In this document: positions 44,836-53,431 of the stretch, in pieces | Numbering within the stretch: the stretch's first letter is position 1 | How the letters are laid out: each line of letters starts with the position of its first letter | NCBI GenBank assembly: GCA_014653835.1 | Contig: JACWDY010000005.1 | Span: 1 to 62,988, forward strand | Length of the DNA stretch: 62,988 bases | Origin: Pelagibacterales bacterium SAG-MED28 | Lineage (GTDB): Bacteria > Pseudomonadota > Alphaproteobacteria > Pelagibacterales > Pelagibacteraceae | Direction: 5' to 3' | Notes under the pieces: generated by a model | What the model saw: the letters and a program-made list of their open reading frames with translations, nothing else | Database searches by the model: none | Told to the model about the DNA's origin: nothing | Program-made: the position numbers and the translations under genes

Positions 44836-44945
44836 TATTTCTTCTTCTTTTCCTTTTTAAGTTTTCTTTTTTCTTTTAACGTTAATTTTGCTTTTTTCAT
44901 TAAACTTGAATCTTTAAAGCTTTTCCCCGAGTATCTTTTAGACAT
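44835..44945 (-). CDS. 36-residue Lys-rich small protein coupled to the SRAP gene
   Basis: A frame of 36 codons (MSKRYSGKSFKDSS... ending in a run of Lys) with AAAGG upstream of its ATG; its stop TAA shares one base with the SRAP ATG (TAATG), a standard translational-coupling arrangement. About half the residues are Lys or Arg. Likely a real small gene given the SD and coupling, but low-complexity A-rich DNA can produce such frames by chance. Confidence 0.45.
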   Translation of the reverse strand: MSKRYSGKSFKDSSLMKKAKLTLKEKRKLKKEKKKK

Positions 44946-45137
44946 TTTTAATACCTTTTTTTATAATTTTTAAAATACCTTTTGTATTTCTTTTTTGTCG
45001 CCTTCTTTTCATTTTAAGTCTAAAGCTCTTTCTTTTCTTTCTTTTTTTCACGCCCAATCATAACAAAGTCTTGCTAAGGTTCAACCAAGGGTATAAGGCA
45101 TAAGTATTCGTTATTTATTTAAAACTTTAAATCATAC

Positions 45138-46442
45138 ATGGAAAATTTCTTATCTCTTAATTTAGAACCAACACTAATTGAGTCTATAGCAAAAATTAAT
45201 TTTAAAACCCCTACTCCTATTCAAGCTAAAGCAATACCCATAGCCCTAGAAGGTAAAGATATTCTAGGTACAGCACAAACCGGGACAGGTAAAACTGCTG
45301 CTTTTGGAATTCCGCTAATTAATTTTCTTCTCAAAACAAAAAAAGAGACAGCTTTAATCATGACGCCTACTCGAGAACTCGCTTCCCAAGTTATGCAAAC
45401 AATGAACAGTTTAGTCGGTCGAGGTAATATTAGAACGGCATTATTAATTGGAGGAGACTCTATGCAAAAGCAATTAAAGCAAATGAGAAGAAATCCTCGT
45501 TTAATTGTTGGAACCCCGGGACGAATAAATGATCATCTAAAAAGAAAAACATTAAATTTACGCAATACTGCTTTTTTAGTTTTAGATGAGGTGGATCGAA
45601 TGTTAGATATGGGTTTTACTCCTCAAATAAATCAAGTTTTAGAAACAGTTCCTAGAATTCATCAAACTTTACTATTTTCAGCAACTTTACCCGGCAATAT
45701 TTTAAGACTTGCTGAAAAATATTTAAACAATCCTGAGAGAATTTCAGTCGGCTCAACATCAATGCCTATAGAAAAAATTAAACAAGAAGTTCTTAGAGTA
45801 AAACAAAGTGACAAATACAATCAGTTGATTAAAGAAATTTACATCAGACAAGGTTCTATTCTAATTTTTGTAAAGACAAGACGTAATGCTGAAAAAATGG
45901 TTAAACGTTTAAAGTACGACGATCATGATGCAGACGCTATTCATGGAAACTTAAGACAAAATAAAAGAGATCGAGTAATTAAAGCTTTTAGAAACAATCA
46001 TTTTAGAATTTTGGTTGGTACAGATGTGGCGAGTAGAGGTTTAGATATTCCAGCGATTAAGCATGTTATAAATTTTGATTTACCACAAGTTCCAGAAGAT
46101 TTCATTCATAGAATTGGCAGAACAGCTAGAGCAGGATCAGCGGGCTCGGCTCTAAGTTTTGTTGGAGATGAAGATAGAAGTAAATGGAACGCCATTCAAA
46201 GATTGATTGATCCTAATTTTAAATCAGCAGAGAGAGGATCAAATTCTAGTAAAAGAAGAGGACGTAAATCATTTGATAGACGAAGACGAAGAGGAAAAAA
46301 AAGATTTGATAAAAGAGATGATAATAGGAACGATAATTTTAAAAAGAAAAAAAACTTTAAATTTAAAAAAAAGTTTAAAGATAATAAGTCTTTCAAAAAA
46401 AAAGGTAAATTTTCAAAACGAAGACGAAACTTTAGAGACTAA
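45138..46442 (+). CDS. DEAD-box RNA helicase (RhlE/DeaD type)
   Basis: A 434-residue helicase: Q motif TPTPIQAKAIP, Walker A AQTGTGKT, PTRELASQV, motif II DEVD (Val in place of Ala), SAT, and HRIGRTARAG. The tail (about 365-434) is an Arg/Lys/Phe/Asp-rich extension for RNA binding. Such proteins unwind structured RNA in ribosome assembly and cold adaptation. About 100 bp of leader without another gene precedes it, space enough for a regulated 5' UTR. The stop shares a 4-base CTAA with the convergent FAH-family gene. Confidence 0.93.
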   Translation: MENFLSLNLEPTLIESIAKINFKTPTPIQAKAIPIALEGKDILGTAQTGTGKTAAFGIPLINFLLKTKKETALIMTPTRELASQVMQTMNSLVGRGNIRTALLIGGDSMQKQLKQMRRNPRLIVGTPGRINDHLKRKTLNLRNTAFLVLDEVDRMLDMGFTPQINQVLETVPRIHQTLLFSATLPGNILRLAEKYLNNPERISVGSTSMPIEKIKQEVLRVKQSDKYNQLIKEIYIRQGSILIFVKTRRNAEKMVKRLKYDDHDADAIHGNLRQNKRDRVIKAFRNNHFRILVGTDVASRGLDIPAIKHVINFDLPQVPEDFIHRIGRTARAGSAGSALSFVGDEDRSKWNAIQRLIDPNFKSAERGSNSSKRRGRKSFDRRRRRGKKRFDKRDDNRNDNFKKKKNFKFKKKFKDNKSFKKKGKFSKRRRNFRD

Positions 46443-47278
46443 CTTTCCTTTACCACTATATGGTTCTGTTCGCCTAAATGATCAACTTTAAGATTTAATT
46501 TGTCACCTACCTGAAGAAATTTTGGCATATCCATTTCCATGGCTGTTCCAGCTGGAGTACCAGTAGTTATAATTGTACCTGGATATAATGTCATAAAATG
46601 GCTGATATGAGATATTAAGAAATTAAAATTAAATATCATTCTTTCTGTATTTCCTGTTTGTCTTCTTTCTCCATTTACATCTAAAGAAAGATTTAAATTG
46701 TCTATGTCCACAATTTCATCTTTCGTTACGAGATAAGGTCCTGTTGGACCAGCAATAGATTTACCTTTAATCCATTGACCTCCACGTTCTTTTTGCCAAG
46801 AACGTTCAGAAATATCATTAACAATACAATAACCAAAAACATATTCTTGAGCATTATTTTCAGAAATATTTTTGCCTTCTTTACCAATTACCATTGCAAC
46901 CTCAACTTCATAGTCCATTTTATTAGCGGCTATTGGCTTTAGAATTGGATCGTTAGGACCTTGGATACAGCCTGAGCTTTTATTGAAAAGTATAGGTTCT
47001 GTTGGCAATTTAGAATTAGTACCCTCTGCGTGTGCTTTATAATTTAAACCTATGGCTAAAAAATCTACAGGGTTAGATATACAACTTCCTATTCTAACAT
47101 TTGAATTAATTTTATTTAATTTAGATAAATCTATTTGAGTTAATTTATTTAAAGTAACTTCATTTAAGGTATTAGGATCTAGATCTTTTACATGTTGAGA
47201 TAAATCTCTTATTAAGTTATCAGAGTCTAAAGCAGCAACTTTCTCTTGGCCTTTTTCACCGACTCTTAATAATTTCAT
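46439..47278 (-). CDS. fumarylacetoacetate hydrolase (FAH) family protein
   Basis: A 279-residue enzyme with the FAH fold in its C-terminal 210 residues: AIGLNYKAHAEG, the metal ligands in DYEVEVAMVIGKEG, VNDISERSWQ, KSIAGPTGPYLV and TGTPAGTAMEM. Members hydrolyse or decarboxylate 2-oxo/1,3-dicarbonyl acids (acylpyruvases, isomerases). The substrate is unknown. Confidence 0.9.
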   Translation of the reverse strand: MKLLRVGEKGQEKVAALDSDNLIRDLSQHVKDLDPNTLNEVTLNKLTQIDLSKLNKINSNVRIGSCISNPVDFLAIGLNYKAHAEGTNSKLPTEPILFNKSSGCIQGPNDPILKPIAANKMDYEVEVAMVIGKEGKNISENNAQEYVFGYCIVNDISERSWQKERGGQWIKGKSIAGPTGPYLVTKDEIVDIDNLNLSLDVNGERRQTGNTERMIFNFNFLISHISHFMTLYPGTIITTGTPAGTAMEMDMPKFLQVGDKLNLKVDHLGEQNHIVVKES

Positions 47279-47302
47279 AGATTAATTTTAGATAAGATAT
47301 TG

Positions 47303-47752
47303 TTATTTTACAAATCTTTTAATTCGTTCTTCAGTTGTTGTGTCAGGTCCACCGTAAGGTGTTTCATAAGAATTAGTTCTTGTTAAAACATCAATACCTT
47401 TAGTGAAGATAAAAATAAAAAATATAACAAAAAATACAGCAAAGATTTTAGCCGGATTATAGTTACCTGATTGAAAGACACTTACTGGCTGCTCTTTTTT
47501 TTTGTGAAAAAACTTAAATGTTAAATAAACTGCTATGATTAAACCGATATGGCCCATGACTACTCCGGCCCAACCAAAAATGAACGATGTCATTGAGAAT
47601 ACGTACAAACTAAAAACAGTAGACCAAACAAATGAAAGTACAATTAATATTTGTAATCTTACAGCTTTAGGCAAACTTCTTAAGTCATTCTTAGTATCAT
47701 CAAACATGATATTAGCTGACTCAATCATAAAGTTTCTTAATTTTTCTAACAT
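47303..47752 (-). CDS. three-helix membrane protein of unknown function
   Basis: A 149-residue protein with an amphipathic N-terminus and three hydrophobic helices (about 33-55, 58-80, 98-118), then a short tail (TPYGGPDTTTEERIKRF). I do not recognise it. It lies between the FAH-family gene and a flavodoxin-like gene on the same strand, with 24- and 38-base gaps. Confidence 0.7.
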   Translation of the reverse strand: MLEKLRNFMIESANIMFDDTKNDLRSLPKAVRLQILIVLSFVWSTVFSLYVFSMTSFIFGWAGVVMGHIGLIIAVYLTFKFFHKKKEQPVSVFQSGNYNPAKIFAVFFVIFFIFIFTKGIDVLTRTNSYETPYGGPDTTTEERIKRFVK

Positions 47753-47790
47753 ATTAAAACTTATATCTTTAAAATCTTAAAAGTAAAATG

Positions 47791-48369
47791 TTACAATTGT
47801 TGTACAATTTTTCTTACTTTTTTCATGTGTTTTTGAAATGTATTTTCAGACATTCCAGGCAATACCTCATAAAATCTTATATAGGAGGTTTTCATTTGTC
47901 CAAGTTTTAGAACTCCAGCTTTTATTCTACGAAAAGGTATATTTTGAAACCAGGTTTGAATTGAAAACCAATTCCCTCCATAGGTCATTGACATGATAGC
48001 TTTTTTGTCTTTCATTGCTCCTGGTACAGGGTAACCCCAATTTCCCACTAATCTTTTAAAAGAAAAAAACCATTTAGGAGCGAGTACTAAGTCAATCCAA
48101 TTCTCTAAAATTGCAGTTGCTCTTAGATTGTAACACGGAGAAATCAAAAACAATACATCACATTGCTCCAATCTTTTTCTATAATCAAGAATTTGCTCAC
48201 TTGGTTTTGAACCATCAAAAAAAGGTATTGGCTTTTCCTCGTGTAAATTAATTAAATCGATTTCATGACCTAATTTTTTAGCTTCATCGATGAAAGTATT
48301 TCTTATAGATGCGTTGAAAGAATCTTTAATATTATGATGACCGTAAACAATAAAAATTTTTTTAGACAT
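47791..48369 (-). CDS. flavodoxin-like NAD(P)H-dependent oxidoreductase
   Basis: A 192-residue protein of the quinone-reductase/KefF/MdaB fold: IFIVYGHHNIKDSFNASIR binds the flavin phosphate, LFLISPCYNLRATAILENWID and WGYPVPGAMKDKKAIMSMTYGG are conserved family segments. It reduces quinones or other electrophiles by two-electron transfer. Its start is 2 bases after the stop of a 51-residue membrane ORF. Confidence 0.88.
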   Translation of the reverse strand: MSKKIFIVYGHHNIKDSFNASIRNTFIDEAKKLGHEIDLINLHEEKPIPFFDGSKPSEQILDYRKRLEQCDVLFLISPCYNLRATAILENWIDLVLAPKWFFSFKRLVGNWGYPVPGAMKDKKAIMSMTYGGNWFSIQTWFQNIPFRRIKAGVLKLGQMKTSYIRFYEVLPGMSENTFQKHMKKVRKIVQQL

Positions 48370-48371
48370 TT

Positions 48372-48527
48372 TTATTTTTCTATATCATCTTTTTCTTCTT
48401 TTCGTATTAGAAATCCTGAGCCTATCCCCACTGCTGCAGCTGATACGATCCAGTTGTATTCCTGATCACTAAAAAGAACTAAAATTCCAAAGCCTATAAT
48501 GATCACTCCTAATAATTTATTATCCAT
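48372..48527 (-). CDS. 51-residue small membrane protein
   Basis: A frame of 51 codons (MDNKLLGVIIIGFGILVLFS..., ending KEEKDDIEK) immediately upstream of the flavodoxin-like gene on the same strand, 2 bases apart. It has two hydrophobic segments (about 4-19 and 26-41) separated by SDQEYNW and a charged tail, a credible membrane hairpin. AGGAG does not precede it. Size and spacing support a real cotranscribed gene. Confidence 0.55.
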   Translation of the reverse strand: MDNKLLGVIIIGFGILVLFSDQEYNWIVSAAAVGIGSGFLIRKEEKDDIEK

Positions 48528-48586
48528 TGACAATTACAACACTTATAATAAAGTTTGCTTATCCATATGTCATGGAAAAAAAGACT

Positions 48587-48603
48587 CGGCATTCGACATG
48601 CCG
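48587..48603 (+). repeat. small GC-rich hairpin before the 63-aa gene
   Basis: CGGCAT (48587-48592) pairs with ATGCCG (48598-48603) across a 5-base loop. It contains an in-frame ATG (48598), which would give an 80-residue product. The position in the leader could influence which start is used. Confidence 0.4.
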
Positions 48604-48648
48604 GACTCTATAAAGGAGTTGCAAAGTCGGTTGAAGAAAGGAGATGTG

Positions 48649-48840
48649 ATGGATAGATTTTCACGTTTGCTTGGTAAGTTCAGCCGAGAAAAGTCAGAGG
48701 CTAAACTTGCTCAGCACCTTAATAAAAAAGTCGAAGCTCCAGAAGCTAATGCTAATGGAACTAGTGGCTATTTAATTAAGGAAGGGAAAAATGCTGGTAA
48801 AGTACTCAAGCATATAAAAACTGATCGAACAAAGCTTTAA
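48649..48840 (+). CDS. small basic protein of unknown function
   Basis: A 63-residue product from the ATG at 48649, chosen because AAAGGAG lies 5 bases upstream; starts at 48598 (80 residues) or 48499 (113) are possible in frame, but 48499 overlaps a likely gene on the other strand. The protein starts MDRFSRLLGKFSREK, has a helical charged half and a Gly/Asn/Lys-rich half (TSGYLIKEGKNAGKVL). Followed by a 9-bp-stem hairpin. Not recognised. Confidence 0.6.
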   Translation: MDRFSRLLGKFSREKSEAKLAQHLNKKVEAPEANANGTSGYLIKEGKNAGKVLKHIKTDRTKL

Positions 48841-48852
48841 TAAATCTTTATA

Positions 48853-48876
48853 GAGTGGGGTTTAAATACCCCACTC
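48853..48876 (+). terminator. hairpin after the small basic protein gene
   Basis: Stem GAGTGGGGT (48853-48861) and ACCCCACTC (48868-48876), 6-base loop, is the strongest GC hairpin nearby. There is no proper T-run after it on the plus strand, so it may be an imperfect terminator or an mRNA-stabilising structure between this gene and rlmN. Confidence 0.55.
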
Positions 48877-48898
48877 AAGTCTCTAATATCCTCATTCA

Positions 48899-49990
48899 AT
48901 GGAAAAACAAAATTTCTATGATCTTAATTTTGATCATTTAAAAAATTTCTTAACCAGTAAAGTTGAGATAGATAGCACAAAAGCTAAGATGAGAGCTCAG
49001 CAAATGTTTAATGCAGTATATAAAAAAAATATCAAAAGTTTTGATGAATTGACTACTTTTAGCTTAGAGCTAAGAGAAAAAATTAAAAAACTTATAAGTT
49101 TAGAAAAACCTAAGATAGTTGATATCCAAAAATCTAAAGATGGAACAATTAAATTTTTATTAGAGCTAAAAGATAAAAGAAATGTAGAGACTGTTTTAAT
49201 TCCCGACAAATCTCAAAGCCGTTACACTATATGTTTATCAGTATCCGTTGGTTGTTATCTCTCTTGTGAATTTTGTGCTACAGCGCAAATTTCAAAAAAT
49301 CTTGTAAGAAATTTAACACCAGGCGAAATTATCTCCCAAATTATTTTAAGCAAAGATTATATTGATGACTGGTCGACACAAAAAAAAATTACTAATCAAG
49401 TTTTAATGGGTGAGGGTTCGCCTTTTTTAAATTTAGATAATGTTAAAGTTGCTATCGACAATTCAAAAAATAAAGATGGATTAGATTACGGTCGTACTAG
49501 AATAACAGTAAGCACTGTTGGAGTAGGGATTAAAAAAGATGATAAAGATGCAATTGATTGGGCTTCAAAGGAATTGGACGTTTATTTAGCTTGGAGCTTA
49601 CATAGCTCAATTCCAAAACACCGATCAGAAATTATGCCAATTAATGATAAATACTCCATTGATTCTTTAATTCCACAATTAAAAAAATATTACGATCAAA
49701 CAAAATTACCGATTTTTATCGAGTGGATTTGTTTGGAAGAAAACATGACAGAAGAGCACGCTAAAGAACTCGTTAAGATTATGAAAAAAGTTCCATCTAA
49801 ATTAAATTTAATTGAATTTAATCCTTTAACCAATAAGGACTTTAAACCCGCCTCTCAAGAAAATATAGATAAGTTTTCAAAAACTATTCAAGATAATGGC
49901 TTCTTATCCTTGTTTAGACGAAGTAGAGGGAGAGACATTAATGCTTCTTGTGGTTCTTTAGCAAATAAGAAAGCAATAGGGAATGAATAA
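48899..49990 (+). CDS. rlmN: 23S rRNA (A2503-C2) methyltransferase RlmN
   Basis: A 363-residue radical-SAM enzyme methylating A2503 of 23S rRNA (and A37 of some tRNAs). The iron-sulfur motif CYLSCEFCA has C-x3-C-x2-C spacing; the catalytic C-terminal Cys is in DINASCGSL; STVGVG and EFNPLTNKDFKP are family features. It overlaps the next gene by 8 bases. Confidence 0.95.
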   Translation: MEKQNFYDLNFDHLKNFLTSKVEIDSTKAKMRAQQMFNAVYKKNIKSFDELTTFSLELREKIKKLISLEKPKIVDIQKSKDGTIKFLLELKDKRNVETVLIPDKSQSRYTICLSVSVGCYLSCEFCATAQISKNLVRNLTPGEIISQIILSKDYIDDWSTQKKITNQVLMGEGSPFLNLDNVKVAIDNSKNKDGLDYGRTRITVSTVGVGIKKDDKDAIDWASKELDVYLAWSLHSSIPKHRSEIMPINDKYSIDSLIPQLKKYYDQTKLPIFIEWICLEENMTEEHAKELVKIMKKVPSKLNLIEFNPLTNKDFKPASQENIDKFSKTIQDNGFLSLFRRSRGRDINASCGSLANKKAIGNE

Positions 49991-50924
49991 TTTACATATT
50001 TTTTTAGGTGCAACCGTTGCTGATGCAGCTGCAAGGCCCTTGCATTGGGTTTACGATCCAAAAAAATTAAAAAAATATATTAAAGGTAAAAAAGACATTA
50101 CTTTTATGAAAAAAAATAAGAGTCCATTTTACTCAATTAAAACAGGCAATGTCTCTGGTTATAATGATGTGGGGCAAGTAATGTTTGAGACCCTGGTTTC
50201 TACAAAAAAGAAATCAGATATCCTCAAAAATTTTAAAAAAAACATTATAAAAAACTTTGGTCCAGGCTCAGCATATTGGAGAAACTTAAAACTAAGAAAA
50301 AAATATAAAAAGATTAAATGGAAGGGGCCCATAAATGGTCCTTGGATTCATCAAAATATATTGGAGACTATTCAAAATATTAAATCTAGAAAAAATACAA
50401 CAGGAGGCACAAAAGTTAACGAGTCAGACGGGTATTGCGCAGCTTTACCTTACTACCTTTATAATAATTCAGAGAAAGATCTAAAAAAGGTTATTAAAAG
50501 TGTAGCTAATTCAAAAATTAATGAAACTTATGCCTTAGCAAAACTAAAAATCATAAATTTTGCAAATAACGGAGATGAAAATGCAGTTCACTCTTTTGTG
50601 AAAAAGTATGGAAAAAACAGATATTTTAGAGAGGTAGTAAATAATATTAAAAAAGTTATTAGACTTAAAAAACACAATCATATCGAGGTTGTTAAAAAAT
50701 TTGGAAAAGCCTGTAGCTATCCTGGAACATTTATGGGATCTATTCACGCTATGATTACTTCAAAAAATTACAAAACTGCTGTGATTAAAACGATAAAAGC
50801 AGGAGGTTGCAATTGTTCAAGAGCAAATTTTGTTGGCGCTTATTTTGCAGCAGCGAATGGAGTTAAAAATATTCCATTACAATGGATAAATAAAACGAAA
50901 TCAGCAAAAAGTATTATAAAGTGA
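49983..50924 (+). CDS. ADP-ribosylglycohydrolase-fold protein (J1-crystallin-like)
   Basis: A 313-residue all-helical protein beginning FLGATVADAAARPLHWVYD, the form seen in the J1-crystallin/SelJ branch of the ADP-ribosylglycohydrolase family. The second metal motif, normally GG-D-x-D-T, reads GGCNCSRA here, so the usual dinuclear magnesium site is not preserved and hydrolase activity is doubtful. The fold assignment comes from the N-terminal motif and the C-terminal GAYFAAANGVKNIPLQW. Co-transcribed with rlmN. Confidence 0.8.
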   Translation: MNNLHIFLGATVADAAARPLHWVYDPKKLKKYIKGKKDITFMKKNKSPFYSIKTGNVSGYNDVGQVMFETLVSTKKKSDILKNFKKNIIKNFGPGSAYWRNLKLRKKYKKIKWKGPINGPWIHQNILETIQNIKSRKNTTGGTKVNESDGYCAALPYYLYNNSEKDLKKVIKSVANSKINETYALAKLKIINFANNGDENAVHSFVKKYGKNRYFREVVNNIKKVIRLKKHNHIEVVKKFGKACSYPGTFMGSIHAMITSKNYKTAVIKTIKAGGCNCSRANFVGAYFAAANGVKNIPLQWINKTKSAKSIIK

Positions 50925-50937
50925 TATATAATAGTTT

Positions 50938-51969
50938 ATGGATTCGATACTCGTTTTAATCGTTATAGTATTACTGGTAGCTAACTTAGTTACAGTTATT
51001 TTATTGTTAAAGAAAAAACAACCGGAACAGGTTGATAATAGTCAAATATTTAAAGATGAAGTAAGTTCACTCAAAAATTCCTTTAGCCAGTCATTTGGCT
51101 CAATGAGCAAAGAAATAGCAAAAGATATGACCGGAGCATTAACCAAAGTTGATGAGAAAGTAGGAGTATTTAATAGACAAGTTACCGAATTAAACAGAAG
51201 TCAGGATAATTTTAGTAAGATTTTAAGTGGAGTTAAAACTTACGGAACGTTAGCAGAATTTGGACTAGGATCTTTACTAAAAGACCTTTTACCTGCATCA
51301 CAATACATTGCTAATGTAAAATTGAAACCAGAAGAAACATCCGAGACAGTTGAATTTGCTATAAAGCTTCAAGATGTTTTATTGCCAATTGATAGTCATT
51401 GGCCTGTAGAAAAGTATAAAGCTATTGATGATGCTTATAATGCAAATGACAAAGAGTCCCAGGCAGAGGCAAGAAAAGATTTAGCATCTGCTTTTAGATT
51501 AAAAGCAAAATTGGTGAATTCTAAATATATAGCACCACCAAAAAGTACTGACTTTGCAATAGTTTATGTTCCAACCGAGGGACTATTTGCCGAGCTTTCA
51601 AGTTATAGAGATCCAAAAACTAAGGAGCTTTTATTACACGAATTAAGAACAAAATATAAAGTAACTATTTCAGGACCCAACACCTTGTCTGCTTTACTTC
51701 AATCTTATCATCTAGGATTTCAAACATTAAAAGTTCAACAACATGCGACACAAATTTATAGTGATTTAAGAAATATCAGTTCTAGGTTTGATAAGCATTT
51801 TGATGGTATTAAAGATTTAAGGAAAAAACTCGAACAAGCAATGACAGCAACAGATGGCTTCGGACGAGATGCCAGATCAATAATGAACACTCTTTCCAAT
51901 ATTAAAGATCCTCAGCAAGTCAAGGAAACTTTAGAAGAAAATTCTGAAAAGATTAAAATTTTAAAGTAA
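50938..51969 (+). CDS. rmuC: RmuC family DNA recombination protein
   Basis: A 343-residue protein: N-terminal transmembrane helix (about 3-23), coiled coil (about 40-100), the RmuC nuclease-like core (GTLAEFGLGSLLKDLLP, LPIDSHWPVEKYKAI, FAIVYVPTEGLFAEL, GPNTLSALLQSYHLGFQTL) and a helical tail. RmuC limits recombination between inverted repeats, possibly by processing DNA near the membrane. Beside sbcB, so two DNA-processing genes are adjacent. Confidence 0.93.
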   Translation: MDSILVLIVIVLLVANLVTVILLLKKKQPEQVDNSQIFKDEVSSLKNSFSQSFGSMSKEIAKDMTGALTKVDEKVGVFNRQVTELNRSQDNFSKILSGVKTYGTLAEFGLGSLLKDLLPASQYIANVKLKPEETSETVEFAIKLQDVLLPIDSHWPVEKYKAIDDAYNANDKESQAEARKDLASAFRLKAKLVNSKYIAPPKSTDFAIVYVPTEGLFAELSSYRDPKTKELLLHELRTKYKVTISGPNTLSALLQSYHLGFQTLKVQQHATQIYSDLRNISSRFDKHFDGIKDLRKKLEQAMTATDGFGRDARSIMNTLSNIKDPQQVKETLEENSEKIKILK

Positions 51970-51975
51970 ATTATA

Positions 51976-53397
51976 ATGTCAAATTTTGTCTTTTATGATT
52001 TTGAGACCAGCTCATCTAATAAGTATTGGGGTCAGATAATTCAAATTGGCGCTGTGCTTACCAATGATAATCTAGACGAACTCGATAGATTTGATGCTAG
52101 ATGCAGACTAAGTCCAGGAATTATTCCTGAGGCAATGGCATTAATTGTAAATAAATCATCTCCTCAAATGTTAAAGAATTCAAATTTATCCCATTATGAA
52201 ATGATCAGACAATTTGTTGAAACTTTAAAAAGATGGGGCAAGGCGACCTATATTGGATTTAATAGCATAGAGTTTGATGAAGAATTTTTACGATCTACTC
52301 TGTTTCAAACTTTGGAATATCCATATCTAACTAGTACAAACGGAAATACTAGGGGAGATGTTTTGAGTTTGGCAAGAGCAGCTAATCTTTATTATCCAGA
52401 CACTTTAAAAAATCCTGTAAATGAAAAAGGAAATGATGTTTACAAACTAGATCAAATGGCTCCATTAAATGGCATTGAGCATGGAGATGCACATAGCGCT
52501 ATAGGCGATGTCATGGCCACTGTAGGCATTGCTAAACTTATTTCTAAAAAGGCCCCTAATGTTTGGAAAGCTAGCATGTTAACCATGGATAAAACACAAT
52601 CTTTAGAAGTTATTAAAAAGGAATTATTATTTTGTACTAATGAATATTTTTATGGAAAAAGCAGACCTTATGTACAAACTTTTATCTGCCAGCATCCACA
52701 ATATCAGTGGCCTTTGTGTTTTGACCTAAGACATGATCCTACTCCATATTTAAACATGCCTTTAAAAGAATTAGAGGCAGCAATGAAAAAGCAACCAAAA
52801 TTTATTAGAACTGTCAGACACAACAAGCATCCTGTAATTATGAACCCATCTTACGGAAATAAATTTGATGAATACAAAATAATCGGATTAGCCAAACTTG
52901 AAACTAGAGCAAAATTAGTTAGAGAAAATATAGAATTTGGAGAAAAAATACAATCAATTAAGCGATCAGAAGCAGAGGAAAAAGAACAAAGTAAGTCACA
53001 AGAGGATTTGTATAATGAAGAAAGCATTTACGCTAAATTTACCACAGCTGAGGATAATAAAATTATGCCCGAATTTCACTCAGTTGAATGGAATAAAAAG
53101 ATAAATGTAATTTCAAAATTCAAAGATGAGAGGCTTCAATATTTTGGAAAAAAATTATTATATAGTGAAAAACCTGAAGTTTTGAGTAAAGAAGATTATG
53201 ATTTAATACATAAAGACACGGCAAAAAAACTTTTAAGTACTAATAATGAAAAGTGGAACACTATTCCCAGAACTTATTCAGAAATTGATACTTTAAGAGC
53301 TAAATTTGAAAAACAAGGAGAGCCAGAAAAATTAAAAATTTTAGATGATATTAACGCGTACGTTGAAGAATTAGAAAAACATTATTCATCTGCGTAG
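51976..53397 (+). CDS. sbcB: exodeoxyribonuclease I
   Basis: A 473-residue 3'-5' single-strand DNA exonuclease of the DEDDh type. FVFYDFETSSS carries the first Asp/Glu, YIGFNSIEFDEEF the second Asp, HGDAHSAIGDVMATV the final His and Asp. The SH3-like and C-terminal domains follow. It starts 6 bases after rmuC. Its stop is followed at once by the thioredoxin promoter. Confidence 0.94.
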   Translation: MSNFVFYDFETSSSNKYWGQIIQIGAVLTNDNLDELDRFDARCRLSPGIIPEAMALIVNKSSPQMLKNSNLSHYEMIRQFVETLKRWGKATYIGFNSIEFDEEFLRSTLFQTLEYPYLTSTNGNTRGDVLSLARAANLYYPDTLKNPVNEKGNDVYKLDQMAPLNGIEHGDAHSAIGDVMATVGIAKLISKKAPNVWKASMLTMDKTQSLEVIKKELLFCTNEYFYGKSRPYVQTFICQHPQYQWPLCFDLRHDPTPYLNMPLKELEAAMKKQPKFIRTVRHNKHPVIMNPSYGNKFDEYKIIGLAKLETRAKLVRENIEFGEKIQSIKRSEAEEKEQSKSQEDLYNEESIYAKFTTAEDNKIMPEFHSVEWNKKINVISKFKDERLQYFGKKLLYSEKPEVLSKEDYDLIHKDTAKKLLSTNNEKWNTIPRTYSEIDTLRAKFEKQGEPEKLKILDDINAYVEELEKHYSSA

Positions 53398-53425
53398 TTG
53401 ACAATAAATTAAAAATACTTAATTA
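53398..53425 (+). promoter_or_regulatory. thioredoxin promoter
   Basis: TTGACA (53398-53403) begins directly after the sbcB stop codon. A 16-bp spacer leads to TAATTA (53420-53425), six bases before the ATG, so the mRNA would be nearly leaderless. Confidence 0.5.
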
Positions 53426-53431
53426 GAGTGT

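Noticed and set aside
46207-46491. Alternative-frame open reading frame over the DEAD-box tail
   Set aside because: It is a shadow of the Lys/Arg-rich coding sequence with no start signal of its own.
48499-48648. Long upstream extension (113 aa) of the small gene ending at 48840
   Set aside because: It overlaps the likely 51-aa gene on the other strand and has no ribosome-binding site, whereas AAAGGAG precedes 48649.
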